Positions 1 through 8,589 of a DNA stretch of 64,000 nucleotides are shown here, piece by piece (within the stretch, counting starts at the first letter, position 1; each line of letters begins with the position of its first letter). Location: the NCBI GenBank assembly GCA_947487765.1, contig CANKXO010000004.1, forward strand, positions 434,001-498,000, in the 5' to 3' direction. The translations under genes and the position numbers were made by a program. This stretch comes from an uncultured Pseudomonadales bacterium. GTDB lineage: Bacteria > Pseudomonadota > Gammaproteobacteria > Pseudomonadales > Cellvibrionaceae. A model generated the notes under the pieces. The model was not told where the DNA came from and ran no database searches. It was given only the letters and a program-made list of their open reading frames with translations.

Positions 1-323
1 ACAATGAAGATTTATTGGTTGGTACACGGCCTATTGCAAAAGTAAAAGATATTTTGTCGAGCGGTACACTCACTATTGATGTGTTAGAGAAAGAGCTTGC
101 ATATCAAGCTGGACGCCGGCCAGCAACAGAGCAAGAGAAAGAAAAAGGCCGGGCTGTTACTATTCTGGGAGACCAGTCTGTGCCCTATGAGTTATTGAAG
201 AGGATCATGACAACCTGTGCAGCGACAGACTTTCGTGATATCTCTCTCGCAGTGACTCAAATACAATCTAATGTAACAGCACCGGTTTCAACATCAGTTT
301 CAACAACAGGGGCGGGCGGTTGA
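1..323 (+). CDS. ExbD/TolR-family biopolymer transporter, C-terminal part (5' end outside window)
   Basis: The reading frame is already open at base 3, so the gene begins upstream and about 107 codons are visible. ExbD/TolR proteins are single-pass inner-membrane proteins that, with ExbB/TolQ, form a proton-driven motor energising a TonB- or TolA-like partner. The visible part is the periplasmic domain: a short helix-forming stretch, a segment placing the protein's own functional surface, and the family-typical end reading TDFRDISLAVTQ. The N-terminal membrane anchor with its key Asp lies outside the window. The stop codon overlaps the TTG start of the next gene, whose product looks like the TonB-like partner, so the two are probably translationally coupled. 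Confidence 0.75.
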   Translation, partial: NEDLLVGTRPIAKVKDILSSGTLTIDVLEKELAYQAGRRPATEQEKEKGRAVTILGDQSVPYELLKRIMTTCAATDFRDISLAVTQIQSNVTAPVSTSVSTTGAGG

Positions 324-1348
324 GTTATTATCGAATGTCTGGTCCGGATCTTCTGCTTCCTTGGTATAGCACTTGGGAAGAGGATTCTAAATTTAAGAAA
401 ATTATTCTTAAATTTTTGTTGGCCTTTTTAATTTTTACAGTAATTGTTTACTTCTATCCTGTACCTGAAAAAACGCGTGAGGAAAAAGAAACGCTGCCAC
501 CAGAGTTGGCGCGCGTAATATTGGAAAAGAAAGAATTACCAAAGCCTCCACCGCCAAAACCGAAGCCCAAGCCAAAACCGAAGCCTGAGCCCAAGAAGCC
601 TGAACCTAAAAAACCAGAACCTAAGCCGAAGCCAAAACCTGAGCCTAAAAAGCCAGAGCCTAAGCCAAAAAAAACGGAACCTAAGCCCGTGAAGGCGCCT
701 CCGAAAAAGCCCAAGGTGACTCAACAGCAAAAAGTTGAGCGAGCAAAACAGCAGGCAAATAGGGAGATTACCCAATTTCAAGATGCATTGGCTGACATGC
801 GTAACTTAAACGTTGATACAGCAGCAAATAATAATGTCGCTCGCGGTGCGTCGCAGGCTAAAAAACTAGATCGTTCGGTGATAACCAATCAATCGAAGAG
901 AAGTAGTGGCGGTATTAATACTGCTAGATTGAGTCGTGATACCGGAGGCCAAGCACTTTCAGGCCGGGAAACAACACAGGTCAGTAGCTCACTTGCGGAT
1001 AAAAAACGCGCTGCAGATGCGAGGAAAACGGCTACGACGAGTGATGGTCGCCGCTTAGTTTCACGCAGTGAAGAATCAATCAGAAAAATGATTGATAGAA
1101 ATAAAGCGGCGATTGATACGACTTACCAGCGTGCATTGAGGAAAAATCCAGCGCTAGAAGGGCGTTTTGTTATCAAACTAGTAATCGAGCCTAACGGACA
1201 GGTTTCTTCTGCTCGAGTAGTGAGTAGCGAACTTAATGACCCGGCTCTAGAGAAAAAATTACTCGCTCGTGTCCGCTTTATTAACTTTGGTACAGCTAAC
1301 GTTTCTCGAACAACCATCAATTACACATTCGACTTCTTCCCTCAATAG
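320..1348 (+). CDS. TonB-like protein with Pro/Lys-rich linker and AgmX/PglI-type C-terminal domain
   Basis: The 342-residue protein has a cytoplasmic N-terminus, one membrane segment (about residues 27-46), a long periplasmic linker of Lys-Pro/Glu-Pro repeats (about 72-140), a low-complexity middle and a C-terminal TonB-like fold (about 250-342) of the AgmX/PglI tail type. Such proteins are thought to carry energy from an ExbB/ExbD motor to the outer membrane; the exact cargo is unknown. The first start, TTG at 320, overlaps the ExbD stop (TTGA); an ATG at 335 is a plausible alternative. The Pro/Lys repeats give long spurious ORFs on the other strand. A terminator follows at 1368. Confidence 0.75.
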   Translation: MSYYRMSGPDLLLPWYSTWEEDSKFKKIILKFLLAFLIFTVIVYFYPVPEKTREEKETLPPELARVILEKKELPKPPPPKPKPKPKPKPEPKKPEPKKPEPKPKPKPEPKKPEPKPKKTEPKPVKAPPKKPKVTQQQKVERAKQQANREITQFQDALADMRNLNVDTAANNNVARGASQAKKLDRSVITNQSKRSSGGINTARLSRDTGGQALSGRETTQVSSSLADKKRAADARKTATTSDGRRLVSRSEESIRKMIDRNKAAIDTTYQRALRKNPALEGRFVIKLVIEPNGQVSSARVVSSELNDPALEKKLLARVRFINFGTANVSRTTINYTFDFFPQ

Positions 1349-1367
1349 TTAGTAAATATTATCTGAC

Positions 1368-1391
1368 AGGCGTCATTATGGGCGCCTTTTT
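1368..1391 (+). terminator. Intrinsic terminator after the ExbD/AgmX pair
   Basis: A hairpin with arms AGGCG (1368-1372) and CGCCT (1383-1387), extended inwards by CAT/ATG with one mismatch, is followed directly by TTTTT. It lies 20 bases after the stop of the TonB-like gene. Confidence 0.65.
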
Positions 1392-1563
1392 GTTTGTTGA
1401 TTCTTTATTCTGCCGTTCTAAATAAATTTAAGTGGCTGATTTTTTGAGGGAAGTGGCTTTTAATTGAATGATCAGTATTTATTATTCAATTTAAAAAACG
1501 TTACACGCATTACATGTAAGTTTTTAGTAGGGCTTAAATGTGCGGTTTTAAAGTATTAACTTA

Positions 1564-2331
1564 TTATTCTTGTTCGACTTCTGGCTCTTCTGTACTTGGG
1601 TTTTCTTTATCTTTAATTAATCGCTTCCCAATAAGAATGCCGCACTCATATAGTAGCCACATAGGTAGGGCGAGCAGTACTTGAGATATTACGTCGGGAG
1701 GCGTTAGTAGCATGCCAAGAATAAAGCAGCCAACAATAACGTAGGCGCGTTTGTTAGCCAGAGATTCAGGATCCACAGCGCCAGAACGAATTAGCAAAAT
1801 AATCGCAACAGGAATTTCGAAGACAACTCCAAAGGCTAGAAAGAGTTTTAGGACAAAATCCAGGTAGCTGGAAATATCTGTCATTACTGTTACCCCTTCA
1901 GGGGCAATAGAAGTAAAGAATCCAAATACCAATGGAAAGACAATAAAGTAGGCGAAGGAAATGCCAATGTAAAATAATAAAACACTGGAGGCAATCAGCG
2001 GTACTATCAATGACTTTTCATTATCGTAAAGTCCCGGCGCTAAAAATGACCAAATTTGATAAAGCAAAAAGGGCAGGGCAGCGACGAATGCAACAAAAAA
2101 AGTTAATTTAAAGGGCGTTAAAAAAGGCGTAGCAACTTCAGTGGCAATCATTGAGGCTCCTTCCGGCAGCAAAGCCAATAAAGGATCAGCAATAAATACA
2201 TAAATATCATTGGCAAAAGGAAGCATGCCTAGAAAAAAAACGGCGACGGCCAATAAGCAGTATAGTAAGCGATTGCGTAACTCTATAAGGTGTTCAACTA
2301 AAGGAGAGGCTTTTTTGGCTAAATCTGTCAT
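1564..2331 (-). CDS. tatC: Sec-independent protein translocase subunit TatC
   Basis: TatC is the substrate-recognising core of the twin-arginine translocase, which moves folded proteins across the inner membrane; TatB and TatC together bind the RR signal peptide. The 255-residue product has the usual six membrane segments and typical family stretches: LVEHLIELRNRLL near the N-terminus, ATPFLTPFKLTFFVA in the middle, and the conserved cytoplasmic loop ending in the EIPVAIILL segment. A charged tail rich in Glu follows the last helix. It is the last gene of a tatA-tatB-tatC set, 17 bases after tatB. A likely Tat substrate, the haloperoxidase at 6840-8540, is encoded nearby. Confidence 0.97.
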   Translation of the reverse strand: MTDLAKKASPLVEHLIELRNRLLYCLLAVAVFFLGMLPFANDIYVFIADPLLALLPEGASMIATEVATPFLTPFKLTFFVAFVAALPFLLYQIWSFLAPGLYDNEKSLIVPLIASSVLLFYIGISFAYFIVFPLVFGFFTSIAPEGVTVMTDISSYLDFVLKLFLAFGVVFEIPVAIILLIRSGAVDPESLANKRAYVIVGCFILGMLLTPPDVISQVLLALPMWLLYECGILIGKRLIKDKENPSTEEPEVEQE

Positions 2332-2348
2332 GGAGGAGACTTATACGA

Positions 2349-2732
2349 TTAATCTGTTTTGTTATGAATGGTTGGCGAGCTATCGTCTGCTGTAGACGTT
2401 TCGCTTACAGGCGTTTCATTTTTTTGTTCTTCTTTTTTACTGTCGTCATCCATCCAGGAGGTCGTTTTGTTGACTGATCCTTCAATGTCATCGCCTATCT
2501 CGGCCATGTCCTGCTTCATTCTTTCCAGGTTAGCCATTACTGTTTCATTGTGAAGTTGACGTCGAATATCTTCGGCACCTATTTGTTTCTCAAATTCTTC
2601 TTTGGCACTGTTGAAGGTGCGTTTTATCCGACCTAGTGTCAGAGCAACACCTCTTACTGCCTCGGGCATGCGTTCTGGCCCAACGACTAAGAGGGCCACA
2701 ACCGCAATAATTAGAATCTCAAAAAGGCCCAT
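2349..2732 (-). CDS. tatB: Sec-independent protein translocase subunit TatB
   Basis: TatB works with TatC as the receptor for twin-arginine signal peptides. The 127-residue product starts with the TatB-type membrane helix (residues 3-20), the Gly-Pro hinge followed by ERMPEAVRG, a long amphipathic helix, then an acidic and Ser/Thr-rich tail. The longer cytoplasmic tail and the GPERMPE hinge separate it from TatA. It starts six bases after tatA and ends 17 bases before tatC, so the three are one transcription unit. Confidence 0.95.
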   Translation of the reverse strand: MGLFEILIIAVVALLVVGPERMPEAVRGVALTLGRIKRTFNSAKEEFEKQIGAEDIRRQLHNETVMANLERMKQDMAEIGDDIEGSVNKTTSWMDDDSKKEEQKNETPVSETSTADDSSPTIHNKTD

Positions 2733-2738
2733 TAATTT

Positions 2739-2948
2739 TTAGTTTTTACTCGTGTCTTTTTCTTTTTGTTCAACTGATTCAGTTGTCGTATCTTTTGGCT
2801 TTTCATCTTCATTCAATGCTTTTTTAAAGCCTTTTAAAGCGCCGCCTAAATCTGTACCCATGCCACGCAGTTTTTTTGTGCCAAATAATAATACGACAAT
2901 AACGAGTATGACCAATAACGGTCCGATACCAATACCACCAATACCCAT
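2739..2948 (-). CDS. tatA: Sec-independent protein translocase subunit TatA
   Basis: TatA oligomers form the variable-size translocation pore. The 69-residue product has a short N-terminal membrane helix after [11 protein letters not shown], the [20 protein letters not shown] amphipathic helix that is diagnostic for TatA, and a charged tail. It lies 43 bases downstream of hisE and six bases upstream of tatB. The hisE-tatABC order is common in Pseudomonas-like gammaproteobacteria. Confidence 0.96.
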   Translation of the reverse strand: MGIGGIGIGPLLVILVIVVLLFGTKKLRGMGTDLGGALKGFKKALNEDEKPKDTTTESVEQKEKDTSKN

Positions 2949-2991
2949 AAGTATCTCTCCTATATATTTAATACATGTTTTGATTACATGT

Positions 2992-3321
2992 TCAGTTACG
3001 GGATGCTTTTTCCTCTAATCCCGATAGGCCCATTCGGCGTCCTAGTTCGTCCAGAACTGCCTGAATGTCTGTATCAAGATGAGAGAGCATCACCATGGAA
3101 TGAAACCACAGGTCTGCAGTCTCGTAAATCAAGTTATCTTTGTCGCCACTGGTTTCAGCATCTTTTGCTGCTAACAGTGTTTCAGTGCATTCTTCGCCGA
3201 CTTTTTCGAGAATTTTATTAAGGCCCTTGCTGTGAAGCTGGGCAACGTATGAGCTGTCAGCTGAACCAGATACTCTACGTTCGGCAAGCATTTTAGTTAA
3301 CTCTGCCAATACGTCATTCAT
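2992..3321 (-). CDS. hisE: Phosphoribosyl-ATP diphosphatase HisE
   Basis: HisE hydrolyses phosphoribosyl-ATP to phosphoribosyl-AMP and diphosphate, the second step of histidine synthesis, in the cytosol. The 109-residue protein is an all-helical MazG-like fold with the metal-binding signature [15 protein letters not shown] and the following [10 protein letters not shown] helix. It is a free-standing HisE, not fused to HisI, and hisI is not upstream, where related genomes usually have it; instead cynS lies there after a 405-base gap. Confidence 0.93.
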   Translation of the reverse strand: MNDVLAELTKMLAERRVSGSADSSYVAQLHSKGLNKILEKVGEECTETLLAAKDAETSGDKDNLIYETADLWFHSMVMLSHLDTDIQAVLDELGRRMGLSGLEEKASRN

Positions 3322-3726
3322 GTTCTACTACCTACTATAATTCTGGCGCAATGATAGCACTATTTTAAGTCAGATGACTGCTATCTATTGTTTTATTGTC
3401 ATTATGAGTTTTCGCCCAGTTTTAGCAATTACACCATAGTGCTAATCTCTAAATCTTTATATGTGTCCGTTTCTGGCAATTACTAGGGGTGAATCTCGTA
3501 TTGATCCTATTATTGCGGCTTTTCATGACATTATTATTATTTTTGATCATATATCGGGGAAATATGTTTGAAAATGAAAAATTAATATTTTTTTTCATTT
3601 GAAGTGATTTTCTTTGAAATGTAAATCTCTTAAGTCGGCGGACAAATATTCATTATTGCTTCGATACCCAGTTAGCTATGGCTTGTAAAGCCATGAGCTA
3701 ACAGGGTATATGCATACTATATGGGC
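3322..3726. other. Intergenic region hisE-cynS
   Basis: This 405-base gap lies between two minus-strand genes. It holds the presumed hisE/tat promoter and an AT-rich stretch without a plausible ORF. The only clear structure is the long hairpin at 3664-3709 directly downstream of cynS, listed separately. Confidence 0.5.
3664..3709 (-). repeat. Long imperfect hairpin downstream of cynS
   Basis: Nested inverted arms ATACCC/GGGTAT, GTTAGCT/AGCTAAC and TGGCTT/AAGCCA surround a three-base loop (GTA at 3685-3687), giving a stem of 19 pairs with small internal bulges. It begins 17 bases after the cynS stop. There is no T-run on either strand, so it may be an mRNA 3' stabiliser, a Rho-assisted terminator or a small repeat-type element. 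Confidence 0.6.
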
Positions 3727-4167
3727 CTACCAGGCTTTGTAGGGTAGGAATTTACCATTTAGCGATAGAATGACACGATCACCCTTAGGGTTCTCTTCTT
3801 TGTCCACTTCCATGGTGAAATCAATGGCGCTCATAATGCCATCGCCGAATTTTTCTTGTATCACTTCTTTTAGGGTTTCTCCATAAACGCCAACAACTTC
3901 ATAGAGGCGGTAAATGAGAGGGTCGGTAGGAACTGATTGGTCCCAGATCTTTGTAGGGAAAGCCTCTAGAGCCGTAGCAACATCTTGATCAAGTTCTAGC
4001 AGTGAGCATATTCTGGAAGCAGCTTGAGAGGGTGTGCTGTTCATGCCTAAGCAGCAAGAGGTAATAAAAACAGGTGACATACCTGTTTCGGCCGCAATAC
4101 TTTCCCATGATAAACCCTTTGTAGCTTTTGCTGCCATAATGGCCTCGGTCATTTCAATTTTTTTCAT
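3727..4167 (-). CDS. cynS: Cyanate hydratase (cyanase)
   Basis: Cyanase converts cyanate and bicarbonate to carbamate and CO2, the former breaking down to ammonia and CO2; it detoxifies cyanate and supplies nitrogen. The 146-residue product matches the family in length and has the catalytic triad at the expected spacing: Arg87, Glu90 and Ser113 (Arg96, Glu99 and Ser122 in the E. coli enzyme). The N-terminal half is the helix-turn-helix-like domain, the C-terminal half the interlaced dimer domain ending in LSLNGKFLPYKAW. An AGAGA ribosome site precedes the ATG. No cynT carbonic anhydrase, cynX transporter or CynR regulator is adjacent, so it appears to be a stand-alone gene. Confidence 0.96.
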   Translation of the reverse strand: MKKIEMTEAIMAAKATKGLSWESIAAETGMSPVFITSCCLGMNSTPSQAASRICSLLELDQDVATALEAFPTKIWDQSVPTDPLIYRLYEVVGVYGETLKEVIQEKFGDGIMSAIDFTMEVDKEENPKGDRVILSLNGKFLPYKAW

Positions 4168-4788
4168 TATTCAGTCTCTTTTGTTAATAATAATTTTAAA
4201 TAAGCTAGTCGATAATCGGGCTCTGGTGTTATCAAAAACTATAAGGCGCTTTTATCGTGCATCGTTGTTTTCGCTTTAATTTCTGCACCGTTATGATGCT
4301 TGCTTGCCCTAATAAATAACAAAAAGCTGTTGTCGCTCGTTTTATTTGTGCTGCAACTACTGTAAAACTTGCTTCAGAGCGTTATTGATATTTATGAGAG
4401 TTACATTAGCGAAATGTGTACCAAAGTCCTTTCAAATAGCCTGTTTGACTTGTTGTTAATTTTTTAAGAGCAAATGAAAACGCGATTGAGTAATGTGTGT
4501 TATTACCGATAAAAAATATTTCATAATCAATCGCCTTAAAAAAATCATCAATGAGGTTATCTTTTTAAGTCATATTTACGTTCAATAGCGATGGGCTTAT
4601 TTCTTTTATTCTGCGAACTCTTTAATAAATAATCTTCTAAAGAACTGCTCTGAGCTGTATTTGCCGTTTTATCACTATGAGCTAGGCTTATTAATAGATA
4701 CCTATTATCTAAATGGCACTAATACTCATGGTGCAAGAACTTTGTGGAAAGGATAGGCCACAAATAGCTACCCTTATGGAGGTGTAAT
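4168..4788. other. Divergent intergenic region cynS / HExxH gene
   Basis: This 621-base AT-rich region must contain the divergent promoters of cynS and of the small plus-strand gene at 4789. I see no coding sequence. One pair of 8-base inverted arms, GCGATTGA (4482-4489) and TCAATCGC (4527-4534), is present; its role is unknown. Confidence 0.4.
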
Positions 4789-5184
4789 GTGGAAATATTA
4801 TTAGGAATATTAATTGAATGGCTTAGCCTGAATGCATCATTAACAATTCAGGAGTCTCCGAAGGTTGTTGTTATGACCTCAGCGGAGCTGACAGAAAAAT
4901 ATGGTGCTCCTGTTCACGCGTTATATGGTCATGAACAAGCAACGATCTATTTGTCTGATCATGTTGATCTAACGACTATTCAAGGCGCATCTGTACTCTT
5001 GCACGAATTGGTACACCACTATCAAAATGTTAGTGGTGCAATGGATGGTTATAGCTGTATTCGAGAATCAGAAAAACTCGCTTACGAAATACAGAAAGAT
5101 TATCTGGAAGCGAATAAAGCTGAAGTAATGCCAGAATTAGGTTCTTTCAATATTTTAATGCGTAGCCTTTGTCATACAGATTAG
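4789..5184 (+). CDS. Small HExxH protein, putative metallopeptidase-like (DUF6647-like)
   Basis: The 131-residue protein contains LLHELVHHYQ, so His72, Glu73 and His76 form a zinc-peptidase HExxH motif, followed by an ESEKLAYEIQ helix that could provide the third, Glu, ligand. That is the arrangement of gluzincin-type mini-peptidases. The substrate is unknown, and there is no clear cleavable signal peptide, though the first 20 residues are hydrophobic. GTG at 4789 is chosen because GGAGG (4778-4782) sits six bases upstream; the earlier ATG at 4787 leads straight to a stop in another frame. It is alone between cynS and gpmI and convergent with gpmI. Confidence 0.65.
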   Translation: MEILLGILIEWLSLNASLTIQESPKVVVMTSAELTEKYGAPVHALYGHEQATIYLSDHVDLTTIQGASVLLHELVHHYQNVSGAMDGYSCIRESEKLAYEIQKDYLEANKAEVMPELGSFNILMRSLCHTD

Positions 5185-5207
5185 TTCTACAAAACGTTAA
5201 GTTCTTC

Positions 5208-6755
5208 TTAGGCTTTGTTACTTAGGAGAGCTTCACCCGTCATTTCTGTTGGCTGATTGAGAGAAAGCATAGAAAGTAACGTCGGTGCAATATCACAGAG
5301 CCTGCCTTCTTTCAGATGTTTGCTATCACTATTGTTAGCGACAAAGACCAACGGTACAGGCCCATTCGTATGAGACGTCACAGGGCCACCAGTTTTAGGG
5401 TCAACCATTAGCTCGACATTGCCGTGGTCTGCGGTGATTAAGCATTCTCCATTTACTTCCAATATCGCATCTGTCACTCGTTTTAAGCACGCGTCTAACG
5501 CTTCCACGGCTTTTATGGCTGCATCCATTTTCCCGGTATGCCCAACCATGTCGCCATTTGCATAGTTGCAAACGATTAAATCGTAGCCACCGCTTTTAAT
5601 CGCATCGACCAGGTTATCCGTAACTTCTGGTGCGCTCATTTCTGGCTGTAAGTCATAGGTTGCCACATTGGGTGATGGGATCAATATGCGCTTTTCTCCC
5701 TCAAATTCTTCCTCTATACCACCATTAAAAAAGAAGGTTACGTGAGCGTATTTTTCAGTTTCTGCAATACGCAATTGAGTCTTACCCTGATTGGCCAGAT
5801 ATTCCCCAAGAGTGTTTTCGAGACTTTCGGGTGGGTAGGCACAGGGGGTGCCAATATCACCTGCATATTGAGTGAGAGTCACAAAGTCCGCCAGCTCGGG
5901 TCGCACAGTGCGATCTAATGTACTGTCTAAATCATTTTGAACAAATGCACGAGTGAGTTCGCGAGCCCTATCGGGTCGGAAATTCATAAAAATAACAGAG
6001 TCGCCATCATTAATGGTTGCGGCTTCCCCTATTGGCTGAATCGATGTTGCCGGGCAGAATTCATCGTCTTTATCCTGGCTATAAGCTAACTCCAAACCCG
6101 CAATAGCATTGTCGATAGTATTGGTTGCCTTCCCTTGAGTTAATAAATCATAAGCCTGTTGGACTCTTTCCCAGCGATTGTCCCTATCCATCGCGTAATA
6201 ACGGCCAATCAGTGAAGCAATATGGCCATTACCTAATGCTGTAAATTTTGCAGCTATTTTTTCTAAAGAGGGTTTAGCGCTGCGAGGAGGGGTATCTCTG
6301 CCATCTAAAAAGGCATGGACATAGACCTTTTGTGCGCCGCGCTTTGCTGCGGACTCTATCATTGCGACAATGTGGTCCTCATGACTGTGGACACCGCCTG
6401 GAGATAGCAGCCCAAGAATATGTACAGCCTTATTGTTCGCAACTGCTTTGTCGACAGCGTTTGTCAGGGCTGTATTCTCAAAAAAGTCACCATCGTCTAT
6501 GGCTTTGGATATCCGGGTAAAGTTCTGATAAACAATGCGCCCAGCCCCTAAGTTCATATGGCCCACTTCGGAATTACCCATTTGTCCGTCTGGTAAACCA
6601 ACGGCTAAGCCAGATGTTTTTACCAATGTATGTGGATAGTTGGTCCACAAATGATCCCATGTAGGGCAGTTAGCTGCTTCAATAGCGTTAGACTGGGACG
6701 TTTCGGAGTAGCCAAAGCCATCCAGAATAAATAGGGCAACAGTTTTTTTAGACAT
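5208..6755 (-). CDS. gpmI: 2,3-bisphosphoglycerate-independent phosphoglycerate mutase
   Basis: GpmI interconverts 3- and 2-phosphoglycerate in glycolysis and gluconeogenesis using two Mn ions and a phosphoserine. The 515-residue product has the family length. The alkaline-phosphatase-like metal site appears as LDGFGYSE at the N-terminus and ADHGN near the C-terminus; the nucleophilic Ser is in [17 protein letters not shown]; the inserted phosphotransferase domain carries [11 protein letters not shown] and [11 protein letters not shown]. It stands alone here, convergent with the small gene at 4789. Confidence 0.97.
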   Translation of the reverse strand: MSKKTVALFILDGFGYSETSQSNAIEAANCPTWDHLWTNYPHTLVKTSGLAVGLPDGQMGNSEVGHMNLGAGRIVYQNFTRISKAIDDGDFFENTALTNAVDKAVANNKAVHILGLLSPGGVHSHEDHIVAMIESAAKRGAQKVYVHAFLDGRDTPPRSAKPSLEKIAAKFTALGNGHIASLIGRYYAMDRDNRWERVQQAYDLLTQGKATNTIDNAIAGLELAYSQDKDDEFCPATSIQPIGEAATINDGDSVIFMNFRPDRARELTRAFVQNDLDSTLDRTVRPELADFVTLTQYAGDIGTPCAYPPESLENTLGEYLANQGKTQLRIAETEKYAHVTFFFNGGIEEEFEGEKRILIPSPNVATYDLQPEMSAPEVTDNLVDAIKSGGYDLIVCNYANGDMVGHTGKMDAAIKAVEALDACLKRVTDAILEVNGECLITADHGNVELMVDPKTGGPVTSHTNGPVPLVFVANNSDSKHLKEGRLCDIAPTLLSMLSLNQPTEMTGEALLSNKA

Positions 6756-6839
6756 GAGTTATGTAGGGAATCCTTAATACTATAAGTATTGCATTATACG
6801 TTAAAAGGAGTCCCTGCCACAAAACTCAAAATGGCGATA

Positions 6840-8540
6840 TCAAGCAGGAGTGATTTTGCCTTGTTTGATCTTGATAAAATCCCCATTGAATTTGGTGAAT
6901 GTGAAACCGTCGAAGTCGGATTCGTTCAGTGTGAGTGATTGGTCTTGTAATAAGGCAATGGCTTGTTGCTCGCCAGATAGCAAACCTTGTATTCCATCCT
7001 GACGATAATGAACACCTGCTGCGTCCCTACCTAAAGAAATATTACTTGCTAGCTTATTGAGCTCGTCTCCCACTGAGAGATCTGATCCTGTATAACTATT
7101 TAGTTGTTCTCCAGTGTTATTGGCTTCCACTGGATTGGGGATAACATAAGCTTCGTTGAAAAATGCTTTAAGTACGGTGACGCAGGCGCCGGCAATTGTT
7201 GCATGACCTGCAGGGTAAGAGGGGTGCGTCGGAGAACCTTCGGTATAAGCTTGGGGTAAAAAATAGGAGCCATAACGGCTGTAAACTTCTGCCAGTGCTC
7301 GTGAATTTAAAATATCAGTATGCAGTTCATATTGGCGCTGCCCTTCAATATGGAAATGAATGCGTCCTGAAAATGTTTCTGGGCGCAGGTAACGGTGGGC
7401 TTTCCATTTTTGAAACCATGCGCCTGTTAACGACAAGTTGGCCGCTTTAGTTACCATATCTAATATAAAGGGGGCACCTAGAGAAGTGAAAGAGCTTTGG
7501 TTATCAATGCTTTCTTTGTAAGGGTTTGTGCTATCTAATGCATCTTTGCCATAACTTAGTAAAATCATTGCTGCATGCAAATAGGCTTGAAAAGAGACAT
7601 CCTGATGAACATATTCCCCTAATGTTCGATTGTTGTATATGTAACGTTTGTTTGAATCAAAGGTTAACAGCTCTAAAGGCGTACCACCTCTTTGAATATT
7701 CAGCCAGTTAACAGAGTCTGCCATAAAATTAACGTCCGGCGTCGGAGCACGATATAGTTGTGTAACTTCGACAGGGCCAAAATTAAAATCCTGCCATAAA
7801 AACTGACTGATATAAGGCCCGTTAAGGTCTCCCAGTGTCTCTCCCCGAAATAACGTTGTGCTGGTAATTGGGCCATTAAGTGGAGCTACTTGATAAGAGA
7901 ATTGATTTAAATCCTGAATGGCTGAATGAACAAGGTTATTATTCTCATAATCTGTGTAGGCAATATCTCGTGTTATGGCTTGCCAATAGACTTCAGCAAC
8001 TTCGGCCGCAATTTCAGCGCTGCGAAAGCGGTGAGATGGCTCGATGCGCGTTGCATGACAGTCCAGCCCCGATAGCTCATATTTAAATGCACCTTGAGGA
8101 TTGGCAAGCTTTCTTGAGGCTTGTGAGGCTAGAGGAATTTTATCGAACTGTTTTTTACCCCCGCGTTTCATGGCGCGTTTTAATTTTAAAAAAGCACTGG
8201 GGTTAACTTCGCCAAATCGATTGCAGGGCAATGTTTTTGAAAAGCTGGCATAGTAACGATCTGCTTTATAGCGTTTTTCATCACCATTATCCGCTTGCTT
8301 ATCTAGTAACAGACTATTTTCATAGTGTTCCTGTGCTGCACGTTTTCGTAAATCAAAGGCAGCGGTTGCTCTGTTGGGATTGTTGCTGGCGGTTTCGGGT
8401 GTGCTATTAGTTGAAGATGTTACAGGCTCTTGAGCAAAGGATAACCCCGATGCTAAAGCAGCCCCGGACGCTAATCCTGCTTTTAAAAAAACTCGACGCG
8501 AGTTTGGCTCTAGCTGTATTTTTTCAGCAGTTTGCTTCAT
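6840..8540 (-). CDS. Vanadium-dependent haloperoxidase, Tat-exported
   Basis: Such enzymes use vanadate and H2O2 to oxidise halides to hypohalous acid. The 566-residue protein starts with a twin-arginine signal (SRRVFLKAG, Arg15-Arg16; likely cleavage after Ala36), so it should be exported folded. The vanadate site is visible with the spacing of algal bromoperoxidases: Lys378 and Arg386 in KWKAHRYLRPE, Gly445 and His446 in SYPAGHAT, and Arg505 and His511 in GRDAAGVHYRQD. The Ser that hydrogen-bonds vanadate in algal enzymes is Ala444. An AGGGA ribosome site lies nine bases before the ATG. It is the last gene of a probable operon, 49 bases after the NmrA-like gene. Halide preference cannot be read from sequence. 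Confidence 0.88.
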   Translation of the reverse strand: MKQTAEKIQLEPNSRRVFLKAGLASGAALASGLSFAQEPVTSSTNSTPETASNNPNRATAAFDLRKRAAQEHYENSLLLDKQADNGDEKRYKADRYYASFSKTLPCNRFGEVNPSAFLKLKRAMKRGGKKQFDKIPLASQASRKLANPQGAFKYELSGLDCHATRIEPSHRFRSAEIAAEVAEVYWQAITRDIAYTDYENNNLVHSAIQDLNQFSYQVAPLNGPITSTTLFRGETLGDLNGPYISQFLWQDFNFGPVEVTQLYRAPTPDVNFMADSVNWLNIQRGGTPLELLTFDSNKRYIYNNRTLGEYVHQDVSFQAYLHAAMILLSYGKDALDSTNPYKESIDNQSSFTSLGAPFILDMVTKAANLSLTGAWFQKWKAHRYLRPETFSGRIHFHIEGQRQYELHTDILNSRALAEVYSRYGSYFLPQAYTEGSPTHPSYPAGHATIAGACVTVLKAFFNEAYVIPNPVEANNTGEQLNSYTGSDLSVGDELNKLASNISLGRDAAGVHYRQDGIQGLLSGEQQAIALLQDQSLTLNESDFDGFTFTKFNGDFIKIKQGKITPA

Positions 8541-8589
8541 AGTGTTTTATCCCTAAATGTGAAGTGATATTTATGTGTTGTTCGATTTT

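Noticed and set aside
454-781. Two overlapping ORFs rich in Gly/Phe and Arg/Leu on the minus strand opposite the TonB-like gene.
   Set aside because: They are antisense shadows of the Lys-Pro repeats in the TonB-like linker; low-complexity composition and no ribosome site.
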